A DNA stretch of 64,000 nt from Sphingobium sp. CAP-1. GTDB lineage: Bacteria > Pseudomonadota > Alphaproteobacteria > Sphingomonadales > Sphingomonadaceae. The notes below the pieces were generated by a model. The model made no database searches. It had not been told where the DNA came from and was given only the letters and a program-made list of their open reading frames with translations. The stretch lies in contig NZ_CP046252.1 of NCBI RefSeq assembly GCF_009720145.1, positions 2,684,001 through 2,748,000 on the forward strand, written 5' to 3'. A program made the translations under genes and the position numbers. Shown piece by piece: positions 47,293 through 55,713 of the stretch (position 1 is its first letter; each line of letters opens with the position of its first letter).

Positions 47293-49587
47293 GTGGCCGA
47301 TCAGGAACATGCGGGACGCCGGATTCAGGTCGCCAATGCGCGGCCGGAGGATGCCGGGCGCGGATTGGCGCGATTGCCGCTGGCGGTAATGGCGGAGCTG
47401 CATCTGGCCGAAGGCGATGCGGTGGAGATTGTCGGCAAGCGGCCGACCGCGGCGCGGGTGGTGCGGCCCTATAAGGAGGATGAAGGGCTGGACGTGTTGC
47501 GGCTGGACGGGTTGCAGCGCGCCAATGCCGGGGTCGGATCGGGCGATTTCGTCCAGATCGCGAAGATCGAGACGCGGCCGGCGCAGCGGGTCGTGTTCGC
47601 ACCTGCACAAAATAACCTGCGGTTGCAGGGCAATCCCGATGCGCTGAAGCGGGTATTCTTCCAGCGGCCGCTGTCGGCCGGGGATATTGTCGCGACCGCC
47701 GGCCAGCAGCAAGTGCCGCCCGGCGACATGCCGCCGCAACTGCGCCAGATGCTGGCGGCGCCGGCCTATGCCTTGCAGGAAATCCGGCTGGTGGTGGTGT
47801 CGACGGCGCCCAAGGGCATCGTCCATATCGATGCCGATACCGAGGTCGAGCTGCGCGCCGAATATGAGGAGCCGCGCGAATCACGCCGCGCCGACGTGAC
47901 CTATGACGATGTCGGCGGCATGGCCGAGACGATCGACCAGTTGCGCGAGATGGTGGAACTGCCGCTGCGCTATCCCGAACTATTCGAGCGGCTGGGCGTC
48001 GATCCGCCCAAGGGGGTGTTGCTGCACGGCCCGCCGGGAACCGGCAAGACGCGGCTGGCCCGCGCGGTCGCCAATGAATCGGACGCGGAATTTTTCCTGA
48101 TCAACGGGCCGGAGATCATGGGATCGGCCTATGGCGAGTCGGAAAAGCAACTGCGTGAGATTTTCGAGGCGGCGGCGAAGTCCGCCCCGTCGATCCTGTT
48201 CATCGACGAGATCGATTCGATCGCGCCCAAGCGCGGCAATGTGACCGGCGAGACGGAGAAGCGGCTGGTCGCGCAATTGCTGACGCTGATGGACGGGCTG
48301 GAGCCGCGCACCAATCTGGTCGTCATCGCCGCCACCAACCGGCCGGAGGCGATCGACGAGGCGCTGCGCCGGCCCGGCCGGTTCGACCGCGAGATCGTGG
48401 TCGGCGTGCCCGACGAGCGCGGCCGGCGCGAGATATTGGGCATCCACACGCGCGGGATGCCGCTGGGCGACACGGTCGACCTGGCCGAGCTGGCGCGCAT
48501 GACCTACGGCTTTGTCGGCGCGGATCTGGCGGCGCTGAGCCGCGAGGCGGCGATCGAGACGGTGCGCCGCTTCATGCCGCGGCTCAATCTGGAGGAAGGG
48601 ACGATCCCTGCCGACGTGCTGGAGGAACTCTCCGTCACGCGCGAGGATTTCATGGCCGCGATCAAGCGGGTCCAGCCGTCCGCGATGCGCGAGGTGATGG
48701 TGCAGGCGCCCAATATTGGCTGGGCCGATATTGGCGGGCTGGACGAGGCCCAGATGCGCCTGAAGGAAGGGGTGGAACTGCCGCTGAAAGACCCCGACGC
48801 CTTTCGCCGGATCGGCATCCGCCCGGCCAAGGGCTTCCTGCTCTATGGCCCGCCCGGCACCGGCAAGACTTTGCTGGCCAAGGCGGTCGCGCGGGAGGCG
48901 CAGGCCAATTTCATCGCCACCAAGTCGAGCGACCTGCTGTCCAAATGGTATGGCGAGAGCGAGCAGCAGATCGCCCGCCTGTTCGCCCGCGCACGGCAGG
49001 TGGCGCCGACGGTGATCTTCATCGATGAGCTGGACAGTCTGGTCCCCGCGCGCGGCGGCGGGCTGGGCGAGCCGGCGGTGACGGAGCGGGTGGTCAACAC
49101 CATCCTGGCCGAGATGGACGGGCTGGAGGAGTTGCAGTCGGTGGTCGTTATCGGCGCGACCAACCGGCCGACCCTGATCGATCCGGCGCTGTTGCGACCG
49201 GGGCGGTTCGACGAACTCATCTATGTTCCGGTGCCGGACGAGGCCGGGCGGCGGCGCATCCTGGGCATCCATACGGGCAAGATGCCGCTGGCCGGCGATG
49301 TCGATCTGGATGCGCTGGCGGCGCAGACCGAACGGTTCACCGGGGCGGATCTGGAGGATCTGGTGCGGCGCGCGGGTCTGGTCGCGTTGCGCCAGTCGCT
49401 CAGCGTCGCGGCGGTGACACAGGCGCATTTCGATGCGGCGCTGGAAGAGACGCGGGCATCGGTGACGCCCGAAATGGAGCGGGAATATGAGTTGATCCAG
49501 TCGCAACTGAAGCAAAGGGCGATGCAGGTCGATCCGATCGGCTTCGTGTCGCCGGGCATGTTGCGGCCGCGCGACCGCGTCGATTGA
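47293..49587 (+). CDS. Cdc48/VAT-type AAA+ ATPase
   Basis: The protein is 764 residues with the full Cdc48 architecture. An N-terminal double-psi beta-barrel substrate domain (about 1-190) is followed by two AAA+ rings. D1 has Walker A GPPGTGKT with Lys252 and Walker B with Asp305/Glu306. D2 has a second GPPGTGKT with Lys525 and Walker B with Asp578/Glu579. Both Arg-finger regions (RRPGRFDRE, LRPGRFDEL) are intact. It should unfold proteins, as archaeal VAT or eukaryotic p97 do, but its bacterial clients and any partner protease are unknown. The start is GTG 47293, with GAGGA upstream. A terminator follows. Confidence 0.92.
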   Translation: MADQEHAGRRIQVANARPEDAGRGLARLPLAVMAELHLAEGDAVEIVGKRPTAARVVRPYKEDEGLDVLRLDGLQRANAGVGSGDFVQIAKIETRPAQRVVFAPAQNNLRLQGNPDALKRVFFQRPLSAGDIVATAGQQQVPPGDMPPQLRQMLAAPAYALQEIRLVVVSTAPKGIVHIDADTEVELRAEYEEPRESRRADVTYDDVGGMAETIDQLREMVELPLRYPELFERLGVDPPKGVLLHGPPGTGKTRLARAVANESDAEFFLINGPEIMGSAYGESEKQLREIFEAAAKSAPSILFIDEIDSIAPKRGNVTGETEKRLVAQLLTLMDGLEPRTNLVVIAATNRPEAIDEALRRPGRFDREIVVGVPDERGRREILGIHTRGMPLGDTVDLAELARMTYGFVGADLAALSREAAIETVRRFMPRLNLEEGTIPADVLEELSVTREDFMAAIKRVQPSAMREVMVQAPNIGWADIGGLDEAQMRLKEGVELPLKDPDAFRRIGIRPAKGFLLYGPPGTGKTLLAKAVAREAQANFIATKSSDLLSKWYGESEQQIARLFARARQVAPTVIFIDELDSLVPARGGGLGEPAVTERVVNTILAEMDGLEELQSVVVIGATNRPTLIDPALLRPGRFDELIYVPVPDEAGRRRILGIHTGKMPLAGDVDLDALAAQTERFTGADLEDLVRRAGLVALRQSLSVAAVTQAHFDAALEETRASVTPEMEREYELIQSQLKQRAMQVDPIGFVSPGMLRPRDRVD

Positions 49588-49597
49588 CAAGCGACCG

Positions 49598-49639
49598 GGC
49601 GGGGCGGCGGAGCGAACCCGTTTGCCGTCCCCGCCTTTT
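49598..49639 (+). terminator. Rho-independent terminator after the Cdc48 gene
   Basis: GGCGGGGCGGC (49598-49608) pairs with GCCGTCCCCGCC (49624-49635), with one bulged base, followed by TTTT. It closes the Cdc48 transcript. Confidence 0.75.
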
Positions 49640-49721
49640 GTGACGGCTATATTGCAAAGCCGCTTGCCAGCCGGCCCCGGATTTGCAAGGCCGTGACCAT
49701 GATTGATACAGGCGAGCGTTG

Positions 49722-50366
49722 ATGGCCTCCATTCCGTTGAAAAAGAAGAAGGATAAGGCTGGAGCCGGTTCATCCGGGGGATTTTTCAGCCAGTGGGGCA
49801 TGTTCTTCCGCCAGTTCGTCAAGCATCCCGGCATGATCGGATCGGTCATTCCGTCCTCCGCCGTGCTGGTCGACCGGATGCTGGATCAGGTCGACTGGCG
49901 CAGCGTGCGGCTGTTCGTGGAATATGGACCGGGCGTGGGCACCTTTACCCGGCCGATCCTCGATCGTCTGCCCGCCGACGCGACCCTGCTGGCGATCGAC
50001 CTTAATCTGGACTTCGTCGCCTATCTGGAGGCGGAGATTGCCGATCCCCGGCTGCGCGTCGTTCATGGATCGGCCGCTGATGTGCGCCGCTTCGTCAAGG
50101 AAGCGGGCCATTATCAGGCCGACTATGTGCTGTCGGGCATCCCCTTTTCCACCCTGCCCGATGGTCTGGGGGATTCGATCTGCGCCGAAACCCGGTCGGC
50201 GCTCCGGCCCGGCGGGGCGTTCCTGATCTATCAATATTCCCGCTATGTGCGCCGGTTCCTGACGCCGCTGTTCGACTCGGTCGAGGATGAACTGGAATGG
50301 CGCAACATCCCGCCCTGCCGGATGATTCGGGCGGAGAAGCAGCAAACGCTTGCGCAGGCGGCCTGA
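49722..50366 (+). CDS. PmtA/KsgA-like class I methyltransferase
   Basis: The protein is 214 residues. An N-terminal basic stretch and FFRQFVKHPGMIGSVIPSS precede the SAM motif FVEYGPGVGTFTRPIL. DYVLSGIPFSTLP is motif IV and resembles rRNA adenine and phospholipid N-methyltransferases. It most resembles phosphatidylethanolamine N-methyltransferases of the Rhodobacter type, so it may make methylated phospholipids. An rRNA-like substrate cannot be ruled out. ATG 49722 follows a TTG at 49719. It has no operon partner. A 294-bp gap with small palindromes (50371-50386, 50460-50475) follows. Confidence 0.82.
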   Translation: MASIPLKKKKDKAGAGSSGGFFSQWGMFFRQFVKHPGMIGSVIPSSAVLVDRMLDQVDWRSVRLFVEYGPGVGTFTRPILDRLPADATLLAIDLNLDFVAYLEAEIADPRLRVVHGSAADVRRFVKEAGHYQADYVLSGIPFSTLPDGLGDSICAETRSALRPGGAFLIYQYSRYVRRFLTPLFDSVEDELEWRNIPPCRMIRAEKQQTLAQAA

Positions 50367-50660
50367 TCCTGATCCATATCAGGATGACAGGCGCGATCGT
50401 CGTAACTGATCCTTTTAAGTCCGCCTGACGCCGGAATTTTCGTCAATTTTCCACCGCTTTACCCCTTATGGGGTATGTCGGCGCGCTGCCGAAGGACTAT
50501 GGCCGTGGGCGAGGCAGTTGCTTCTGCCCCTCCGGCGGCCGGACCATATGCGACCCATGGTCCGGTCGTCGGACCAATGCTTTCGCTATCGTCGGCGCGC
50601 GGCTTTCGTTACGCGGCCTTTTCATGATAAGGCGCGGCCGATCTACCGGCGAGAGCTTAT

Positions 50661-51926
50661 ATGAACGACCTGACCCAGACCCCCGAAATGCTGATCGCGA
50701 CGCTTGGCGCGCGGGCGCGTGGCGCCGCCGCCGTCATCGCGCAGGCGAGCGACGCGCAGAAGGCGGACGCGCTGCGCCGCGCCGCACAGGCGCTGCGGGA
50801 TCAGGCGCCGGCGATCATCGCCGCCAATGCCCGCGACATGGAAAATGCCGCCGCCAATGGCCTGTCGCCGGCGTTGCTGGACCGGCTGCGGCTGGACGCG
50901 GACCGGATCGCAGGCGCGGCGGCCGGGGTGGAGCAGGTCGCGGGTCTGCCCAATCCGCTGGGCAGCGTGATCGACACCGTGATCCGGCCCAATGGGCTGG
51001 AACTGTCGCGCGTGCGCGTGCCGCTGGGCGTGATCGGCATCATCTATGAAAGCCGGCCCAATGTGACGGCGGACGCTGCCGCGCTGTGCCTGCGCGCGGG
51101 CAATGCCGTGATCCTGCGTGGCGGCAGCGAGGCGAAGGAAAGCAATCGCGCCATCCATGCCGCGATGATCGACGGCATCACCGCCGCGGGCCTGCCCGCC
51201 GAAGCCGTGCAACTGGTCCCGACGACCGACCGTGCGGCGGTGGGCGCGTTGCTCAAGGCCGCCGAATTTGTCGACCTGATCGTGCCGCGCGGCGGCAAGA
51301 GCCTGGTCGCGCGGGTGCAGGAAGAGGCGCGTGTGCCGGTGCTGGCGCATCTGGACGGCATCAACCACAGCTATGTCGACGGCGCGGCCGATCCGGCGAT
51401 GGCGGAGACGCTGGTGGTCAACGCCAAGATGCGGCGGACCGGCATTTGCGGATCGACCGAAACGGTGCTGATCGACCGCGCCTATGGGCAGGCGCCCGCG
51501 CTGGTGCGCGCCCTGCTCGACGCGCAATGCGAAGTGCGCGGCGACGACGCGGTGCAGGCGATGGACGCGCGCGTTGTGGCCGCATCCGACGAGGATTGGG
51601 ATACCGAATATCTCGACGCGATCGTGTCGGTGCGGCTGGTCGCGGGGGTCGAGGAAGCGATCGCCCATATCGCCGCCCATGCCAGCCATCATACCGACGC
51701 GATCATCACCGAAGATGTGGCGACCGCCGAGCATTTCCTGAACGCGGTCGACAGCGCGATCGTGATGTGGAACGCCTCCACCCAGTTCGCCGATGGCGGC
51801 GAATTCGGGCTGGGTGCGGAAATCGGCATTTCGACCGGGCGGCTGCACGCGCGCGGGCCGGTCGCGCTGGAGGGGCTGACGACCTATAAATGGATCGTGC
51901 GCGGGACCGGGCAGGTCCGCCCCTGA
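50661..51926 (+). CDS. proA: Gamma-glutamyl phosphate reductase
   Basis: The protein is 421 residues with the aldehyde-dehydrogenase-like fold of ProA. RVPLGVIGIIYESRPNVTADAA is the cofactor region. NAKMRRTGICGSTETVL contains the catalytic cysteine, and VPRGGKSLVARVQEEARVPV is conserved. It reduces glutamyl-5-phosphate to the semialdehyde in proline synthesis. proB is not adjacent. The start ATG 50661 has GAGAG upstream. It is followed by a perfect hairpin. Confidence 0.95.
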   Translation: MNDLTQTPEMLIATLGARARGAAAVIAQASDAQKADALRRAAQALRDQAPAIIAANARDMENAAANGLSPALLDRLRLDADRIAGAAAGVEQVAGLPNPLGSVIDTVIRPNGLELSRVRVPLGVIGIIYESRPNVTADAAALCLRAGNAVILRGGSEAKESNRAIHAAMIDGITAAGLPAEAVQLVPTTDRAAVGALLKAAEFVDLIVPRGGKSLVARVQEEARVPVLAHLDGINHSYVDGAADPAMAETLVVNAKMRRTGICGSTETVLIDRAYGQAPALVRALLDAQCEVRGDDAVQAMDARVVAASDEDWDTEYLDAIVSVRLVAGVEEAIAHIAAHASHHTDAIITEDVATAEHFLNAVDSAIVMWNASTQFADGGEFGLGAEIGISTGRLHARGPVALEGLTTYKWIVRGTGQVRP

Positions 51927-51939
51927 ACCATCTGTCCTA

Positions 51940-51970
51940 CACCGCCCGATGCTGCGACAATCGGGCGGTG
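51940..51970. terminator. Perfect hairpin after proA
   Basis: CACCGCCCGAT (51940-51950) and ATCGGGCGGTG (51960-51970) form an 11-base perfect stem with a nine-base loop. No T-run follows on either strand. It ends the proA transcript or a leftward RNA from the repeat at 52007. Confidence 0.55.
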
Positions 51971-52006
51971 GCAGGTGAAGGCGCGGGCCGACTTTCCGAT
52001 AGGATC

Positions 52007-52058
52007 GGCGCCACGCAACAAAATGTCAAAATGTGCGGGAAAAGTGCGAAGTTAAGCG
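52007..52058. repeat. 52-bp intergenic repeat, copy B
   Basis: This copy is 43/52 identical to copy A at 2818-2869. It lies nine bases beyond the kdsA stop. On the minus strand it contains TTGACA (52029-52024) followed after 17 bases by GATCCT (52006-52001), a fair promoter pointing at the proA hairpin. Copy A does not preserve this promoter well. Confidence 0.6.
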
Positions 52059-52067
52059 CGCGAAATC

Positions 52068-52898
52068 CTATTGCGCCTTCACCACCTGGTCGATCGCCTT
52101 GAGCTTCGCGAGCATCGGCGCGACCCATTCCAGCGGCAGCATCACCGGGCCGTCGGACGGCGCATTGTCGGGATCGTCATGGGCTTCGGCGAAGATCGCC
52201 GCCACGCCCGCCGCCACCGCGCTGCGCGCCAGCAGCGGCGCGAATTCGCGCTGGCCGCCCGACGCCGATCCCAGCCCGCCGGGCTGCTGCACCGAATGGG
52301 TGGCGTCGAACACGACCGGATAGCCGGTCTGCGCCATGGTCGGCAGCGCGCGCATGTCGCTGACCAGCGTGTTGTAGCCGAAGCTGGCGCCGCGTTCGGT
52401 CAGCAAGATGCGCTCATTGCCGGTCGATGCGACCTTCTGCGCCACCGCCGCCATGTCCCAGGGGGCGAGGAACTGCCCCTTCTTGACGTTGATGACCGCG
52501 CCGGTCTTGCCGGCGGCGAGCAGCAGGTCGGTCTGGCGGCAGAGGAAGGCGGGGATTTGCAGAATGTCGACCGCCTGCGCGGCGGCCTCCACCTGTTCGG
52601 GGCCGTGAATGTCGGTCAGCACCGGACAGCCGAGCGTCGCCCTGACCTCCGCCAGGATCGCCAGGCCCGCGTCGATGCCCACGCCGCGCCGGCCCGAAAC
52701 GGAGGTGCGGTTCGCCTTGTCGAAGCTGCTCTTGAAGATGAAGGGCACCCCGGCATCCGCCGCCGCCTTCGCCAGCGCGTCGGCCATGAACAGCGCATGG
52801 TCGCGGCTTTCGATCTGGCACGGGCCGGAGATGAGGACGAAGGGCAGGTCGTTGCCGATCATGATCGGCCCGACGTTCACATGCTTTTGCTCGGTCAT
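52068..52898 (-). CDS. kdsA: 3-deoxy-D-manno-octulosonate 8-phosphate synthase
   Basis: The TIM-barrel enzyme is 276 residues. ISGPCQIESRDHAL and IFKSSFDKANRTS bind PEP and substrate. VKKGQFLAPWDM and VVFDATHSVQQPGG complete the site. The CQIE start, with Cys after the Pro of the first motif, suggests the metal-dependent subclass, which is an inference. It condenses PEP with arabinose 5-phosphate for lipopolysaccharide core synthesis. ATG 52898 gives MTEQKHVNVG. Five bases separate it from the upstream PLA2-like gene, so they are co-transcribed. Confidence 0.95.
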   Translation of the reverse strand: MTEQKHVNVGPIMIGNDLPFVLISGPCQIESRDHALFMADALAKAAADAGVPFIFKSSFDKANRTSVSGRRGVGIDAGLAILAEVRATLGCPVLTDIHGPEQVEAAAQAVDILQIPAFLCRQTDLLLAAGKTGAVINVKKGQFLAPWDMAAVAQKVASTGNERILLTERGASFGYNTLVSDMRALPTMAQTGYPVVFDATHSVQQPGGLGSASGGQREFAPLLARSAVAAGVAAIFAEAHDDPDNAPSDGPVMLPLEWVAPMLAKLKAIDQVVKAQ

Positions 52899-52903
52899 GT
52901 CCG

Positions 52904-53197
52904 TCACTTGGGCGCTTTGAAGAAGCGGCGCAACAGTTGCCCGCGCCACAGCCCCTTGCCCGGATGATAGTTCCAGCAGAACCAGCCGAAGGTCAGGCAG
53001 GCGAGCAGGGCGGGCAGCGCCATCGGATCGCCATTGGCCTTCATATGGCGATAGAAGGTCAGGTCGGCGCGCCACCGATCCCGTTCACCGCCACCGCCAT
53101 TGATGCCATAGGCATTGTCATGTTTGCGGCAACCGACATTGCGGTTGTATTTGCGGTGGTCGATGAAATAGCAATAGTCGCGCTCGGATGTGGTCAT
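52904..53197 (-). CDS. Phospholipase A2-like small membrane protein
   Basis: The protein is 97 residues. VGCRKHDNAYGI (His26-Asp27, Tyr30) followed by ERDRWRADLTFYRHM (Ala44-Asp45) reproduces the HDxxY...ADxxF pattern of phospholipase A2 and parvovirus VP1u-type domains. A hydrophobic stretch at about 59-76 would anchor it, and the C-terminus is basic (RGQLLRRFFKAPK). The usual calcium-loop glycines are not obvious. Start ATG 53197 lies 21 bp from the divergent hydrolase. It precedes kdsA by five bases. Enzymatic activity is unproven. Confidence 0.7.
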   Translation of the reverse strand: MTTSERDYCYFIDHRKYNRNVGCRKHDNAYGINGGGGERDRWRADLTFYRHMKANGDPMALPALLACLTFGWFCWNYHPGKGLWRGQLLRRFFKAPK

Positions 53198-53218
53198 GAT
53201 CCGATTAGGGCGGGGGCG

Positions 53219-54343
53219 GTGGAAAAGTTCAAGCGTAAAGTCTTTTATCTGGGCGGGTTCGATCCACGCGGCGTCCGTTTCTATCATCAGCTTTATCGCG
53301 ACCAGGCGGCGCGGCATGGCGCGCTGACGGGAGAAGCGCTGCATGTGAGCGCGCGCCGGGCGGGTCCGGCTTCCTCGGCGATCTGGACGGTCGGCAATGA
53401 TGTGGCCGGGGTCGAGACGGACTATGAATTTCTCCGCTGGGAGGATCTGGTCGGCAAGGTCTGGATTCGCAATCCGCTGACGCTGGCCTGGCGGTCGATC
53501 GCCACCTATGTCGGCCATGCGCGTTTCATGCAGTTCGGGCGGATGAAGGCGCTGCGGCCGGGGCCGGTGCTGACCATTTGCTACCCGCCCTTTCTGGCGG
53601 TGATGATCCCCTTGCTGTTCGCGCTGATCCCGGCCTTGCTGCTGTCGATCCTGCTGCCCTTCTGGGCGGCGGCGCTGGTCGGGATAGGCGTGAGCGCGCT
53701 GCTGTCGGGCAAATGGCTGACCAGGCTGGTCGTGCCGTGGCTGCTGCGTTTTACTTATTATCATCACGGGCTGGCGGCGAACGGGCCGGGGCCGGACCTC
53801 GACGCGCGGCTGGACCTGTTCGCGCGACGGATCGTGGACGAGATGGACGGGCCGTGGGACGAGATATTGCTCGTCACCCACAGCGCCGGCACGATATTGG
53901 GCATGTCGCTGATGCGGCGCATCTTCGACCTGCGCGGCGATGCGCTGCCCGATCATTTCGCGATGGTGGGGTTGGGGCAGGTGGTGCCGGTGATCGCGCT
54001 GCGCACCGACGCGCACTGGTATCATACCGATCTGAAAGCGCTGGCGGACAAGCATTTCCGCTATGTCGACCTGTCCTATCCGCCCGACGGCGCGGCCTAT
54101 TTCAACGTCAATCCGCTGCTGCTGATGGTCGACCGCCATGCCGCGCGGGTGGACATGCTCTCGCCGCGCTTCCACCTGTTTTACGAGCCGGAGAATCACA
54201 ATAAGGGCTGGTCGAACAAATATGAGGCGCATTTCGACTATCTGCGCGTGGGCGATCGGCTGTCGCCGGTGGATTTCGTGAGCCTGACCGCCGGCCCGCG
54301 CCGCCTCGATCAATCCATCGCCGCATTCAGGACGATCCCATGA
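53219..54343 (+). CDS. Membrane-associated alpha/beta-hydrolase-like protein
   Basis: The protein is 374 residues. It begins KVFYLGGFDPRGVRFYHQLYRDQ. Two adjacent hydrophobic stretches lie at about 122-165. The hydrolase nucleophile motif is VTHSAGTILG with Ser222. A later LHLFYEP-like segment may hold the His. It is not assignable to a named lipase family. The GTG start at 53219, after a G-rich ribosome site, matches the conserved FYLGGFDPRG beginning. It overlaps the P450 gene by ATGA (54340-54343), so the two act together, probably on a lipid. Confidence 0.75.
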   Translation: MEKFKRKVFYLGGFDPRGVRFYHQLYRDQAARHGALTGEALHVSARRAGPASSAIWTVGNDVAGVETDYEFLRWEDLVGKVWIRNPLTLAWRSIATYVGHARFMQFGRMKALRPGPVLTICYPPFLAVMIPLLFALIPALLLSILLPFWAAALVGIGVSALLSGKWLTRLVVPWLLRFTYYHHGLAANGPGPDLDARLDLFARRIVDEMDGPWDEILLVTHSAGTILGMSLMRRIFDLRGDALPDHFAMVGLGQVVPVIALRTDAHWYHTDLKALADKHFRYVDLSYPPDGAAYFNVNPLLLMVDRHAARVDMLSPRFHLFYEPENHNKGWSNKYEAHFDYLRVGDRLSPVDFVSLTAGPRRLDQSIAAFRTIP

Positions 54344-55713
54344 CCGAGCCGCTGTTCACCCCGCCCTTCCCACAGCCCACGCGCAACAAGCGCACGATGA
54401 TGCGGCGCTTCTTCATCGGCTGGCATAGCTGGATTCATGTGCTGTTCGAGAAAAGCTATACGATGAAGATGGGCGAGGTGCGCGGGCGCGGGCAGACCAT
54501 GTATATCGCCAATGAACTGCCGCTGGTCGATCGCATCCTGAAAGGCGGGACCGAATTTCCCAAGCATCGCGAACTGGTGCGGGGGTTGTGGCCGCTGATC
54601 GGCAACAGCGTCTTTTCCGCCAATGGCGAGGATTGGGAGCATCAGCGGGCGATGGTCAATCCCGCCTTCGCCCATACCGCGCTGGCCAAGTCGATGCCGC
54701 TGATGGTGGGCGCGGCCGATGATTTTCTGGCGCGGGTCGACGCGATGGACCGGCGCAAGGCGATCAATGTCGATCCGATGATGACCCATGTGGCGGCCGA
54801 CATCATCTTTCGCACGCTCTTTTCCGAAACGCTGGACGCCAGGCGGTCGGCGATCATCCACAAGGCGTTCGGCCGGTTCCAGCGCCTGTCCCATTCGGCG
54901 TCGATGCTGGGCCTCTATGGCCTGCCGAGCCGTTGGTTCGAAAATCGGTCGGCGCGGCCGGCCGAGGCGATCCGCGACGTGTTCCGCCCGATCGTGACCG
55001 CGCGGTTCGATGCCTTCCACGCCGGGGAGCCGGCGCAGCATAAGGACATCCTCCAGTCGCTGGTCGGGGCGAAACATGCCGAGACGGGCGCGCATTTCAC
55101 GCTGAAGGAATTGATGGATCAGGTCGCGACCATCTTCCTCGCCGGGCATGAAACGTCGGCCAGCACCATGACCTGGGCGCTCTATCTGCTGGCGGAATGC
55201 GCGCATATTCAGGATCGCGCCCGCGCCGAAGTGGCGGCGGTGGCGGGCGACCAGCCCTTTACCGCGGCGATGCTGAAGGACATGGATGTGGTGCGCAACG
55301 TGTTCAAGGAGACGCTGCGCCTCTATCCGCCGCTCGCCTTCTTCCCGCGCGAGGTGCCCTGTCCGATGCAGATGCGCGACAAGCAACTGGAGCCGGGGGC
55401 GATGCTGGTGGTCGCGCCCTGGCTGACCCAGCGCAACAAGGATAATTGGGATTGCCCGCACAGCTTTGACCCCGATCGCTTCGGCGATCCGGCCAATGCG
55501 GAGATGGCGAAACAGGCCTGGTTCCCGTTCAGCCGGGGACCGCGCGTGTGCGTGGGCGCGGGCTTTGCCCAGCAGGAAGTGATGACGGTGATCGCGAGCG
55601 TGGTGCGCCGTTATCGCATCAGCGTGAAGCCGGGCTGGAAGCCGGAGCCGATCAGCCGCCTGACCGTGCGACCGCGCAAGGGGATGCTGCTGATGGTCGA
55701 AGCGGTTAGCTGA
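54340..55713 (+). CDS. Cytochrome P450
   Basis: The protein is 457 residues with no membrane anchor. The I-helix is TIFLAGHETSASTMTWAL, the ExxR motif is in FKETLRLYPP and the haem-binding loop is FSRGPRVCVGAGFA with Cys404. The length and helix patterns fit bacterial P450s of the fatty-acid/CYP102-like type without a reductase domain. It needs a separate redox partner, which is not encoded nearby. It is coupled to the hydrolase upstream. Its stop overlaps the transglutaminase stop by eight bases. The substrate is unknown. Confidence 0.92.
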   Translation: MTEPLFTPPFPQPTRNKRTMMRRFFIGWHSWIHVLFEKSYTMKMGEVRGRGQTMYIANELPLVDRILKGGTEFPKHRELVRGLWPLIGNSVFSANGEDWEHQRAMVNPAFAHTALAKSMPLMVGAADDFLARVDAMDRRKAINVDPMMTHVAADIIFRTLFSETLDARRSAIIHKAFGRFQRLSHSASMLGLYGLPSRWFENRSARPAEAIRDVFRPIVTARFDAFHAGEPAQHKDILQSLVGAKHAETGAHFTLKELMDQVATIFLAGHETSASTMTWALYLLAECAHIQDRARAEVAAVAGDQPFTAAMLKDMDVVRNVFKETLRLYPPLAFFPREVPCPMQMRDKQLEPGAMLVVAPWLTQRNKDNWDCPHSFDPDRFGDPANAEMAKQAWFPFSRGPRVCVGAGFAQQEVMTVIASVVRRYRISVKPGWKPEPISRLTVRPRKGMLLMVEAVS

